In this document: piece after piece, positions 48,098 to 61,205 of the stretch | Position numbering within the stretch: position 1 is the stretch's first letter | Layout: each line of letters starts with the position of its first letter | Assembly (NCBI RefSeq): GCF_014905175.1 | Contig: NC_057790.1 | Coordinates: 19,928,469 to 19,992,468, forward strand | Length of the DNA: 64,000 bases | Direction: 5' to 3' | Origin: Aphidius gifuensis | Lineage: Eukaryota; Arthropoda; Insecta; Hymenoptera; Braconidae | Translations under genes and position numbers: made by a program | The notes under the pieces: model-generated | The model's database searches: none | Told to the model about the DNA's origin: nothing | The model's input: only the letters and a program-made list of their open reading frames with translations

Positions 48098-51000
48098 GGA
48101 AAAACTTTTTGACTACCTCTTGCCAAATGCGAATATCCTGATACGACAATTTTCCGAACGCGTATCACTTCGACCACTTGCAACTGTCACTTAACACACT
48201 CGCAATACGTCAACATTAACAAACTCGTATTTTTAATAAAAATAACATGTGTTTTATAATTTTATTTAATAACAATAATATAATTTTATTTAATATTATT
48301 ATGAATTTTAAAAAAGTCTATTTATATTATTTATAAAATTAATAAATTTTCTTTTATTAAATTCAAAATTTTCTTTCAATTTTTTATCTTCAATCAAAGG
48401 TCTATTTTTAAAAATTACTTTATTGATATATCAAAATAGAATTTTAATTTTTTTTTTTTTAGTGTTTAATTTTCTACACTATTTATTGCTTAATACTATT
48501 TTTTTTTTTTTTTATTTTAAAAAATTTTTATTATGTCGTTAGCCTTATATTTGATTTTAATCATGAATTTAATTTAAAAAAAAATTATATTTCTATTCAA
48601 TATATCCACTGATTCATGGTCAAAACACTCACAAAAAAAAAGCAACTTGTAAAAAAAAAAATCGAAAAAATTGTTAAATTTATTATTAACAAAATAATTA
48701 AATGATAAATAAAATTATAAATAAATATTTAAATAAAATTAAATTATTTTTTTTTTTAATAAAAATAAATGGAAAAAAAATATTAATATTAAAAACCATG
48801 TATATAATTGTAAATTGAATTTTAAATATTAAATTAAAGTCTGATGTGTTCAAATCGTCAGTCTTTAGTTGACTGAGGATTCAAGTATGTGGAGACGAGT
48901 TGGTAAGCAACCTTACAGGCCTTGACTTGGCTCCCCACGTATTTTTTTTTTTTTATTTCTTTTTTCAAATTATATATATATCTATAGACATGAATAACTG
49001 TAATCAAGTCACGTGACAAATCCAACAAACTTGAATCCTTCTATTTTTTTATTCTATATTAAATCATGGTAAATTCAAATTTTATTATTAATTATCTGAG
49101 CAATCAATACAATTGTTCAATAAAAAAATAAAAAGTAAAATTTCTCAAAAACATGTTTCAACAATATATAATCATTGCTAATATTTTTCAATTTTTTTTT
49201 TTCGATTTTTCGATTCTATTCACTTGAAAATATATTTTAAAAAAACTAAACAACCAAAAAAAGAAAATAATATTTCAATTTTACGAATTTTTAAATAATT
49301 AAAAATAATTGGAAAAAAATTTTCATCATTTTTAAATCTCTATGTAGGTATTTAACTTTATAAAATTTAAATTTTAAAAAAGAAAAAAAAAACTTGTATA
49401 TATTTTTTAAACAACACAATAAATAATTAATTTTTTAGTTAATTTTTTTAAATAATAATATTTATATATCGTCAACAATATGGACTTGAATAATTTTTTT
49501 ATTTTTATTGCATATTTTTTTATTTCAAGCCCACATGTTTTATAGTATGTATATGTTGTTTATGTTGATGCATCAGTAAAACCAAGTTTAACACAATCCA
49601 ACAACATAAAATATATATATACACACACAAATACTTTTAAAATTGAAAAATATTGGAGTTTTGTGGAGTGAGGGAGCATGTGCAACTTTGTGCATCGTCA
49701 AATGCAGTGAGTATCGGGAGACTAAAAACATCAAGAGGTATTTCTCATCGACTCGATGATGCACTCACTGATGCAACTGCACTATTCTATATTTTCTATA
49801 TAGAATATGCACACTTGAAAGTACATTGCGCTCTCAAACAAAATTTTATCCATATTATTTTTGAGGTCAATAACTAATCTAATATATTCCTTTTTTTATT
49901 TTAATTTACATTGTTTAATCATTTTTTTTTTTTTATAAATAAAATTAAATATGATTCATAAATTTTATTACTCTAAATTTTCTGCGATTTGATAAAAATT
50001 TAGAATGTTTTTTTACTACAAAAAAAAAAATTAAAAATACATATGAAAATTGATGATTGAATGATCAATAAAATTAAGATAAAATGAAAATTAAATTATA
50101 AAAATATTATTTAGATTATTGATCATATTGTTGATTAATTTTTTTGATATAAAATTATCGATAAAATTGAAATTAAAAAAAAGCAAAAATTTCATTACTA
50201 AAAATTTGAATGAAAAATTGATTTTAAATTATATAAAATTTAAAAAAATGTATTATTCAACTAATTAATTAATTTTAAAAAAATACAGATTTTAATTACA
50301 TTGTATGAATTATTGGTTAAATTAGTTCAATGAAAAATACAGAGTATGTACATTGTAAAAAAATAAAAAATATTTTCAATCAATTTCATAATTAAACCGA
50401 GGAAAATTGTGTGTCAAGCGTGAGCTGACATTTGCATCAATAATTTAATATAATATTTATTATTTTAATAAATAAAAATATAAATATCAAAAGTCAAAAT
50501 TAATATAAAAAAAAATAAATAAACAAATTAACAAGATTATTTCAAAAATCAATTTTATCCTAATTATTTATTTATCTAATTAAAATTTATATCTTTTTTT
50601 TGCGACCTTGATAATATTTAAGTAATCTCGAGGCATGAATGCGAGACCGTTTTTTTAAATTAATTTTATTATCATTATTTATTAATCATATCCACAAAGG
50701 AAGGTCAAGTAAAAGACTCGATACTTCCGGCTTGAAAATAAAAAATAAATAAATAAATAAAATTGATTAATAAATAAATCAATAAATATATTATTCAAAA
50801 TTTTTTTAATTTTATTCTTTTTTAAATTTAAAATAGAGTAAAAAAAAAACATAAAATTATATAATGATAATAATTGAAATTTGTCACAGTGAGTGTAATT
50901 TAATTCTCATGAAAAAAAAAAAAAAAAACGTGTCAAGGTGCACTACATGTAGTGATAAAAATAAAAATAAATAAATAAAAAAAATATATCTTCCAAAAAT

Positions 51001-54000
51001 AGAGTAGGAAATTATTATCTTGCAAATAATAATGAAGTGTAAAATACTTGGTTATTGGCAAGAATAAAAATCACAATGTACCGGTCATTGTTCTGGATTA
51101 CACATACATATATTTATATGTACAATAAAATTTCGAAATATCAGGGTAACAATATAACATGGAAATATACTTTATGTATGTATTTATTTTATTTCATTTT
51201 ATAGTGTTGAAATTTTTTTCTATTTAGGTCAAGATCTATTATTTCACAAAGATGCTACAAATATTTTTCTTTTTGTTCAAATAAAATTACCTTTTTTCCG
51301 CAATAAAAATTGTTTTTCATTTTTAAATAAATATATAATTTTTAAGATAAATAAGGAAAAACATATGAAGATTATTTAATTGATATTTATTTTTATGAAA
51401 ATAATGACGAGCTTTTTTATCAAGCAGAAATTTCTTTTTATTTTTAATATAAAAATTAATATTACTAATTTAAAATTAATTTAAATGTCTTGGCAAAGAA
51501 ATGAAAAATAAAAAAAAAAAAAAATTACATAAAAATTTAAAAATGAAAGACATTATATTGATGCAAGAAAAATCCCACACACAAATTGTGGGTAGGTATT
51601 TGCATTATGGTAATAATATGAACAAAAAAAAAAATATATATAAATTGAGAAGAGTGCATACATGTACTGCAGGCGCGGCAACTACAAGCAAACGAGAAAG
51701 GTGCAGTGCGTAGGAAGAAATATAGAAGAGACGAACCGGAGCCACGGACTTCTGACCACTAATAAATAAAAAAATAAATATATATAAAAAAAAACTCTGT
51801 ATATATTTAAAACTATAACCGCGTCAAATAAAATATATATAAATCCCAATGAACAAATAGAAAAAAAAAAATTAACCCACAACAAACAATGGAGAATAGA
51901 AAAAAATAAAATAAAATATATAAAAAAAAAAAGTGTTAGACAGCCTAGTTTATGTTCAATTTCCACTGGGATTTTATAACCGTTATGTTACATATTTTGA
52001 AATATAATAATAGAGTTGTTATTATCCATATTTGTATTTTAATTTGCAAGTTAATTGATGATTTTCACTACTTGTTTAATGAACAGTTATAACAGTTGAC
52101 TTTTACCTTATGTATATAGAGTTTTGTTATATATTTATATGTATATATAATTTGTAGCTGCATTGCACCGTTGGCTATTTATTTATTTGCCTATATTTTA
52201 TTAAATTGTGATTACTGTTGTATGACTTATTTATAAAGAAAAATATTTTTCTAAATCTTTGTTTGGCTTGTATGTTATTTTAAAAATGTTTGCAAAAAAT
52301 TATCAAAGGTGGAACAAATTTTTCAATTGAAGAAAATATGTTTTTTTTTTTTTTTTGTCATTCAGTGATGAATACAACTGTAATACTATTAATTTATTGA
52401 TCACAAATCATGTCAAAATTTATTCTGCATGTTGAATTTATCACAGCTGCAGTATAAGTAGCCAACATATTAAATTAATTTCTATTTTATTATTCAATTG
52501 ATTTATCTTTTAATTATTAAAAAAAATTAATTTTCAACAATTAATAATTCAATGTTGAATTAAAATTTGACATATGTTGCTTGATATATTTATTTTTTTA
52601 TATTAATATTTTATTTTACTTGAATGAATAGTATTCTCAGCATTTGACATTATCAGACAGATGTAAATGCACAATTGCAACCTGATTTCCGGTGTAAATA
52701 ACAACACCCATGTTTCCGCAAAAAAAAAAAGTATCAACCCTGTTAACCAAGTATATATAAAGTTTCTTTTTTTTTCCCTCAAAAGAGTAAAAGACTCGTT
52801 TCAATATAATAAAAAAATTATTCCCACGAATATATAACAAACGGAATATTTTTATAATCTTCAATATAATTTAAAAGAAAAAAAAAAAAAAAACACTTTA
52901 CAGTTTTACGAGAGTTTTACTTTTATCTAAAATGACTTTATAATATTTTTTTTTTTTAAATTCCTAAGAAGGTAAAAGTCGAAAAAAAAAAAAATCATTC
53001 ACCTAAATCATATAAAAATTCTGCACTTATTTTTTCTTTTTCAGATAAAAAATTATTATTTTCCGAGTAATGTAAAAAAAGTGTATATTTTTAAAAAATA
53101 TTTTCATCATTTTATATATTTTTCGTTCAAGAAATTTTCATATACTATAATGCAGTTATAAAAGATAAAAAAAAAAATAATAAAATAAAAATGAGATCAA
53201 AGTTGCACTTGCATCAAAAAAAAAAAAAAAATGCGGAAATTTCCCACGTAAAATGACAATGAGCAAATAAATTTATGAATACGTGTTTATAAGTACAGTG
53301 AAGTGTACATACAATGTTCAGATAAACCGGTATTGTTCATCCAGAATTTCCTACTCAAATCGAAGCCATCAGAAGGGAAAAAAAAAAACATTTCTTTAGA
53401 TAAAAAAATAAACCGAGTATATAAAAGCAAATAGTAAAAAAAAAAAAAAAAAAAATAGCCAAGGAGAATGCAACTTATTTCATCGTTGAGAATGAAAAGA
53501 AAAAAAAAAAAATATACACAAGTGTGTAAAACGAGTTGAGTAAATAGCAAGTACTTGGGTATGTTCGACACGGATGAACTTGATAATTATCATCCATATT
53601 ATAGCAGCGACAAAAAGGGATAGATATACAAATTAAAAAAAAATATAAATTGCAAAAAAAATTACAAATAATAACATTGCAAAAAAAAAAATAATTTAAA
53701 AAATTATTTCAGCGGTTAAAACAATTTTATATATACAGTAATTTAATTTTTAATGATTATTTCTCAACAATTTTTGTTAAATCTTTTTATTTTTCTTTTT
53801 CATTTGTTAAGTATAAATAAACAAAAAATTTAATTTTAAAATTTAAAAGTTATTGTCTTAAATTATTTAATTTTTCATTTATAAAAAAATATTTTATTAT
53901 CTTTCTTAACTATACCAATTCTGTATGAAAAAAAAAAAGCCACCTAGTTTGTCTAAATATCAAGTACAACCACACAAGTTGAAATGTCGGTTGCTAAGTA

Positions 54001-56772
54001 GAAAAAAAAAATAATAATCAATAAAAGCAGCAAAAAAAAAAAAAAAGCTTGACCATTACTTTTCTACCACTATACATATAATTTATATTGATATTTCTAT
54101 CGTGATACATGAAGAACCGACACATACTTTTCTATTTAAACTAACACATTAACACCACCAACATTATACATATATATACATTTACAAACTCCTTATAAAT
54201 TTATAGCTGTAATTGTTGTAGATAAATGTTGTCCTTGTATTTAAATGTCGGTGGTGGTAATGGTGGTGGTGGTGGTGGTCATATTGGCATGTGGCCAATT
54301 GTTCAACAATTCAAAATATATATATATATTGAGTTAATTAAAAAAAAAAAAAAAATACAGGGTTAAATTAAGTACAGCATGAAGAAAACCCGTATGATTA
54401 ATTCAACCCTCATTTACGTATTTTATCAGGGCTTCACATCTATCACTCAACCCTTCAAATTATTATTCCATTATTTTTTTTTTTTTATTTGAAAAATAAT
54501 CTGACCATGGAGGTCTTCCGGTATTTTTGATTTAAATTTTTAAATATCAAAATTCAACATGTGTGGTTATTTTTACTGTTAAAGCAATGAATTTTTATAT
54601 TTTTTGTATAAAAAGTTTCATAAAGGGATAACTTTATCAAGTTAATTTTTATAAACTATATACAAGTTGCAGCTTCTTGAAGATATTTATAAGGATAAAG
54701 ATAAAATCGCTAAGCGTGAAATTTGTTCGACCAGTCACGCGAATAGAAAAAGATGTGCCACTGGTGTGTAAATGAAAAAAAAAATAAATAAATAAACAAA
54801 TTGAATATTATATAGAAATATATAATATATATAAATAAATAAAATGAATCATGGTGAAGAGGACGAAAATGAAAGGCCTCTGATGCGCATCGTGTAACAT
54901 CCGGTGAAAACTTTTTGGAATTACATTTTATAAATGAAAAAAAAAAATCTCCTCATATTACGTATTTATTTTCTCGACTTGAATATAAAAAAAATAATCA
55001 ACCTTTGAATATTTTTATTTGTATTATCTCAAATTATTTTTATATAAAAAAATGAATTTCATTCATAAAAATTTAAACTACAAATTCTACAAAAAACTTT
55101 GTTTGGGTATTACTATGTTCTGGAGCTGGATAAAAATTTGAAAATTTTTTTTATTATAAATTATCATCTTGTAAATATATACTAAAAATAAATATGGTTT
55201 AAAAAAAATTTATATATAAAAATCATTGATAAATAATACAAATAAAAGAAAAAAAAATTGATAAAAATATATAAGAAAAAACTTTTAAATTTTATCTTTG
55301 ATTTAAAAAAAAAAAAGCCATAGAAATGATGATTAAAATAAAAAAAAAACAATTCACATGAAAATACAATTATGATAATGCAAAATAAATAAAAATAAAA
55401 TTATGTAATTTAATGTATACTCCCACCATCAATATGACAACAAAAAAATATTAAATTTTTTTTTTTAAATCGAGGTGAAGTGTATATACTTAAAATTGAT
55501 ATCTTATCGCAAACTCAATGATGATTTTTATGGCAATATGATCCAATAATGATAGCCCAAATTTACTTTGAGACTTGTCAAGAGATAAAAAAAAAAAAAA
55601 AGATTGAGTACTTAGTGTCAGTATTATAATGACAATAAATATATACAATAAAACATGTTGAAAAAATTCTCCAAATGTTTTTATGTAATAAATAACCAAA
55701 TAAATAAATAAATATATTGTTAAAAAATATATATATATTATTTTAAATATGACAAATTTTATGCTTATTATTGAAATAAATAATATTATTAAAAAATTAA
55801 ATAAAAAAATTATCATTAAATATTCTCTACCGTTTCGATCACTCCCATCATCAGCCCGGAAATTCCCATTACAAATTGATACGGTTTTATTCTCTTTGTC
55901 TCTTTTTTTTTTTTCAATTGTCACGCTCAAGCCCATACTTCCTTTTTATTATTTAATACAAAATTTGTTAAGTTCTTCAAGTTTAAAGAAATATATATTT
56001 TTTCAAATTTATTATAAATGAAAAAAGAAAAATCGAAATTTTAAAATAAAAAAAAAATAAAAATACCACTGTCGAGTGAAATCGCGTGTAGATCATGATG
56101 TAAAAATAAAAAATATAAATAAATAAATAGCCGCCTACGTTGTAATTTTAAAAAATACGATTAACGGCACGTATGTACACATAAAAAAAAAATTTCCATA
56201 AAAGGGAGGACAGAAAAAAGAACAATAGTTCTATCGCAATTTACAAAAACTTTTTTTTTTTCCAATAAAATATAAATGATTATTTAAACGATACCCTGAT
56301 TCTCAAATAATTATAGCAATAAAAATAAAATAAATCTAATACAAACAATAGTCTAGTGCTTCAATAATTAATTAACTAAAAAAAAACCCTCACGAAGAAA
56401 AAGAAGAACCACATCAATAATATCACAAAACAATTAAATAAAAAAAAAAAAAATGAAAAAAAAGCTCTATTAATCTTGACATCTTGAAATAAAAATGTTA
56501 GAAAAAAAAAAAAAACTTATTGTTATCAAGGTAGTTATAAGATTATCGATAATACTAAACAAAACTAAACCAGATGATCAATCTTGTAAAATTCATGATC
56601 GCGATAAGACCGTTATAAAATATACATCAAATAACAGATAATCTATAATATATCAAAATTTCCATAAATAAAAAATCATAATAACATCAGTTTTAATATA
56701 TTTAAAAATTACATTAATAAAAATGGCATTAAACTCACTAAAATAATAATAATAATGAATTAATTAATTAAT
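48098..56772. other. Long AT-rich region between SLC6 promoter and the next recognised exon
   Basis: 8.7 kb with no supported coding exon. The left edge is the SLC6 leader/promoter. If the unrecognised gene at 56777-61205 splices onward, most of this is its intron or 3' part. GC-richer islands without coding character occur at about 48840-48950, 49650-49800, 50880-50960, 52630-52720, 53280-53380, 54680-54920 and 55840-55960. The ORFs seen at 51501, 51682, 53287 and 55490 are low-complexity or lack splice support and are not called. A GGT-repeat patch (GGTGGTGGTAATGGTGGTGG) lies near 54250. Confidence 0.4.
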
Positions 56773-59700
56773 TTACCTTCTTGTTGAATTTACTACAGTT
56801 GTTTGATGTTGTAGTGATCTAGTTGCTGGACTAACGGAAGATGCACTATTAATAACAACACTAGAATCATCACCATCACCATTAACACTATTAACTGAAT
56901 TCCTTGTTGATCTTGAAATTTGTATATTACTATTGTTATTACTATTATTATTATTTCTTCTACCTCTTCTTGGTGTATTTATAATTGTTGTTGTATTTCT
57001 AACAATTGGTGCACTTGATGGACGTAATATTGTTGTTGTTGTTGTACCATTTGTATGTGCAGCAAGTATTTCTGGTGCAATTAATGCAATATCTGGTAAT
57101 GAATTTTGTTGTGTTACTTGATTTTGTAATAATTCAGTATCAGGAAGACGTAAATGACGTAAACGTCTCATTGATGCACGTATCCAAGAACTTGTACCAG
57201 GTGTTGATGTTATATTTTGGGTATTTAAACATTGTAATTGTTCATTTTGTATTGATGATGTATCAATTGTTGTTGTTGTTGTTGTCATTGAAGATATATT
57301 CGATTCTTCATTATTATTATTACTGTAATTATTATTTTGTAAATTAATATTATCACTAGTATTTATACTTGGAGTTGTATAAGTCGACAATGACTTGACC
57401 GTCTCGTCGACGGACATCACGATACTGGCATTTGTTTGTGTTTTAAATTGACTTGGTGAACGCATGCGTACTTCTTGATTATTATTATTATTTTGAGTGT
57501 TGATTGTTGTTGTTGCTGTTGTTGTTGACGTTGTTGGTGGTGGTGGTAGTGTTGTTGTATTGTCGTTGTTATTACTTGTGCTTTTAACAGCAGGAGATGT
57601 AGTGAATGTCGTTGTACTTGCCAAACTAAACTGACTCAGTTCACTCGGCTTACTCGCTTGGTTGATCACAGTGGGGGAATTATTATGAGGTAAATAATCA
57701 GATGTAGAACGTTGTACTGATGAACGTTGATGCTCTAACTCTTCTACCCAGGACCAATCAACCTCAGAACATTCAGATGATGAACGTGATAATACTTCTG
57801 ATTTCCTGAAATTTAATTTTAATTTGTTAATTTAAACACAAATATATATTTAAATTAAAATAATTTATTTATTTGAACAAAAATTAATATTTTAAGAAAT
57901 AAATAAAATATAAATTTTAATTTTTGTCATATTAATTATATCAACTCATCAAATTAAACAATAATAAAAATTTTAAAAAATCATTTCATAAGTAGAACAA
58001 GGTGATAAAAATAAATCCAATTCAAATAATAAAAAAAAAAATTGAAAAAAATTAATTCAAATATCATCAACAGATGTATGATTATAATAATATAATATTA
58101 AAAATATTTAATTACAATTTTTATAAAAAAAAAAAAAAAAAAAATTTTGATGAGTGAAAGTGTGACAGTTGTGTCTTTTACTATTTTATTATTATCAAAC
58201 GATTTTTTTTTTTTATGTAACTATTTGAAAAAAAACAGCCCCAAGAACATCAACATCATCAACGCTACTATACTTATCAATTTAATATCATGATTTTCAA
58301 AAATAACAACAACCATATGACGTTAAAATGATAAAACTCACAAGTGGTCGCATCAAGACTTGCATTTAAAAAAATTTAAAAAATAAATACAACACAAATG
58401 ATGGATGACAACCCTTATTTTTATATTATTATTATTATCATCATTATTATAAACATAAAAATACTAAAATTATTAAACATATGAACACAATTTTGCACGT
58501 TTATATAAATTGTCGGCGCGTACCCTTACTTCCGGTTGCGTGTATCAATCTCACAACCCATATGATGTTAATATATTTTTACGCTTTTGACCACGTGCTA
58601 TAAATATTTTTCATTTTTTAATATTGTTTTTTTTTTTTTTTAAACAAGAATATTCACTCAAGCCCGTACTCATAAACCACATACCGGTATGTTTTAAAAT
58701 TATTAATATTACATTTATATACATTCAATTATTATTTCAGCTGTTAATTTTTAATATTCAAAATATAAAAAAAATTGATTAATTATAACACATGATTTTA
58801 CAAATAATATTTTAGTATTTATTTTAATTTAATTTTATCAATAATTGAATTAAAGTGATCTAATTAGTGCTATTTATTTATAAAATTTTTTTTTAAATTT
58901 TTTATTATCCGTTAGAATTACGGTATAAAGTAGTAAAAATTAATGAATTTTTTTATTATTTTATATTATTTATATAAAATACTTGAAAAATATTATTAAT
59001 ATGTATTTTTTTTTTCATCTAGATTTTGATTTTATTGTGAGATTATTGTTTTATGAATTTTTGAATATTTTTTTTTTCCTTTTTTTTTTGTTTAGCCGGA
59101 TGTAATATTGCAACTGTTACAGTAACTGCATGAACAAATAGCATTGTGTTAAAATAAATGCGACATTTCATCATGAATTATCATAGAAAATTGGCAAAAA
59201 AAAATTGTAATTTATCGGATTATTGATTCTAAAAAACTCTATCATTTTTATAAAAATAAAATTTCGAAAATACGATTTATTTTTTTTTTGCAATAACTAA
59301 TACTTGACCTACCACGGGAATTTTTTTAAAAGTAACTGGAACCTATTTCTAACTTCCCGACAAATTTAAAAAATATCTATTGACGCAAATTTTTATAAAA
59401 AAACAAATTATTATTACAATTATTTAATAAATAAAATTTCTAAAAAACTTACCCAATTTGATTTGTTGATATTCCAGTTGATGTTGATGGTTGACACTGA
59501 TAATCATTATCAAAACTATTTGATCTTTCAATTTCATCAATATAATTATCAGTATGACATGTAGCACCTTCACTCCATGATTTTCTATCAAATATATTAT
59601 TTTGTTTTTTAGATTTTTTATTAAAACTAATACGTAATAATTTATCATCAATATTAAAATTATGATAATCAATTATTTTTTGTTTTTTATTTGGTGGTGA

Positions 59701-61205
59701 TAATTCAAAGCCAAAATTATCATGTTCATTTGTATAATTATTTTTTTTAATAACTGGTTCATATTCACATGTATCAAGTGTACTATTTGATTTATCAATA
59801 TCTTTATATTTATCATTTAAATTATTAATAAAACATTTTGGTTCAAGTGGATATGATAAAATTTTATTATCATCATCATTATTATTATTATTTAGCTTTT
59901 TATTATCACTTAAATCTTGTCCAGTTGTATCATCATTATCATCAAGATCAGCAAGAAAATCAAATGCACTTATTGCTTGTTCAACATTTGAAAATGTTTC
60001 ACGAGTATCATCATCATCATCACCATTATCTTTATCATTGTCATCATTAAAAATACCATCAATTTTATCAATAGTATTGTCATTATCAATATAATCATTT
60101 AATTTTATATTCCCAATAAATGGTTCTAAATTTTTTGTTATATTTTTAACTCTTTTTATTGTTTCTGATGATACCACATCAATTCTTTTTAAATTTGGTA
60201 CAACCTGATCATGTCCAAGTGTAACAAGCACATCATCATTATTATCATCATCATCATTCTCATCATTACAATGTTCATGATAATGTTTTTGTTCTTTTGT
60301 TAATGATAATTTTTGTTCAAGTTTTGGAGGACATACATCAAGTAAATGCTCATGTTCATCTAGACAATTATCTTGAAGAAATAATCTTGATACACAAACA
60401 CCACCATCAAGATCAATCAAATCTTCATCATCAACAATGTCATTGTTACTTGCCATTTTACCCAAACGTCTATCAACTGAAACAAAAAAAAAAACAAAAA
60501 CAAAATTAATTTAATAATCAAATTATTTTGAAAGACAAAGAATTTATTATTATATTCAAGATATATAGGATAAATAAAATCGACATAGATATATCATGTT
60601 AAATTAGAAAATAAAAAATAAAAAAAAAATCAAATAAAAACGTGGGATAAAAGAGAAGAAACACCCGGGTCAAAAGTGTCTAAATAAAAAAATGCATAAG
60701 GATGTTGTTGTTGGTGTGTTTGATGATAGCCATAATGACCTACATTTACAGTCATGAATTGTATGTATATATATTTTTAGCAAAGTGTTACATCGACCCT
60801 GCAAGCAGGATCGTGATATCTCTCTCTCTCAAGTTGTTGCTGATGATGATGATGATGATGGTGAACAGAGTTGAGAGATATATATATGTACATGTTGGCA
60901 GAGGTGCGGCCCTTGTTGATCATTGAATATATAAATTTATATATAAATACTTGCTCGATATATATATACATACCGTTGCTCAATGATTTAGAAATTAAAA
61001 AAAGCGCTTTTTTTTTTGTAAAAAATTCATTTTTAAAAATAAAACTTTGTTCAATATAAATAACCGACATTTTAAATGTTTGAATGATTTTTTATTACGT
61101 CTCTCTGATCTTGTGACCTGATGTATTTATATATGATGATTATTATAGGTTCATAGAAATAACACTCTTACCAGCATTGCGAATTGAGTTTAAAATATTC
61201 AACAT
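56773..61205 (-). CDS. 5' part of a large unrecognised acidic, low-complexity protein
   Basis: Three exons join in phase. 61205-61172 encodes MLNILNSIRNA and ends at a GTAAGA donor. 60476-59453 continues VDRRLGKMASNNDIVDDEDL. The third runs 57805-56777. Together they give about 695 residues. Exon 2 is Asp/Asn-rich and acidic, with a conserved-looking start (LIDLDGGVCVSRLFLQDNC, then DEHEHLLDVCPPKLEQKL). Exon 3 begins KSEVLSRSSSECSEVDWSWVEELEHQRSS, is then Thr/Ser/Asn-rich, and includes a basic amphipathic motif SWIRASMRRLRHLRLPD at about 557-575. The aromatic/acidic WSWVEELE and basic motifs look like short interaction motifs in a disordered scaffold. I do not recognise the family. Exon 3 ends at AAG|GTAAAT; reading through gives an immediate TAA (56773-56775), but no minus-strand polyadenylation signal was seen nearby, so further exons probably lie to the left. 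Confidence 0.7.

Noticed and set aside
47993..48183. A longer SLC6 first exon starting at 48183
   Set aside because: The codon at 48183 is TTG, not ATG. The first ATG in this frame is at 48057, which I used as the start.
49653..49877. Plus-strand ORF EFCGVREHVQLC and the surrounding GC-richer island as a gene
   Set aside because: No acceptor, no conserved motif, and the only donor-like site (GTGAGTATC) lacks a partner; better left as possible regulatory DNA.
51501..53571. Several ORFs of 70-95 aa
   Set aside because: All derive from poly-A or poly-T tracts (Lys or Phe/Ile/Tyr runs) and lack splice or motif support.
55490..55936. Minus-strand 148-aa ORF as a further exon of the unrecognised gene
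   Set aside because: The short RADDGSDRNGRE part is followed by A/T-tract-derived hydrophobic sequence, the acceptor side is purine-rich without a pyrimidine tract, and phase support is missing.
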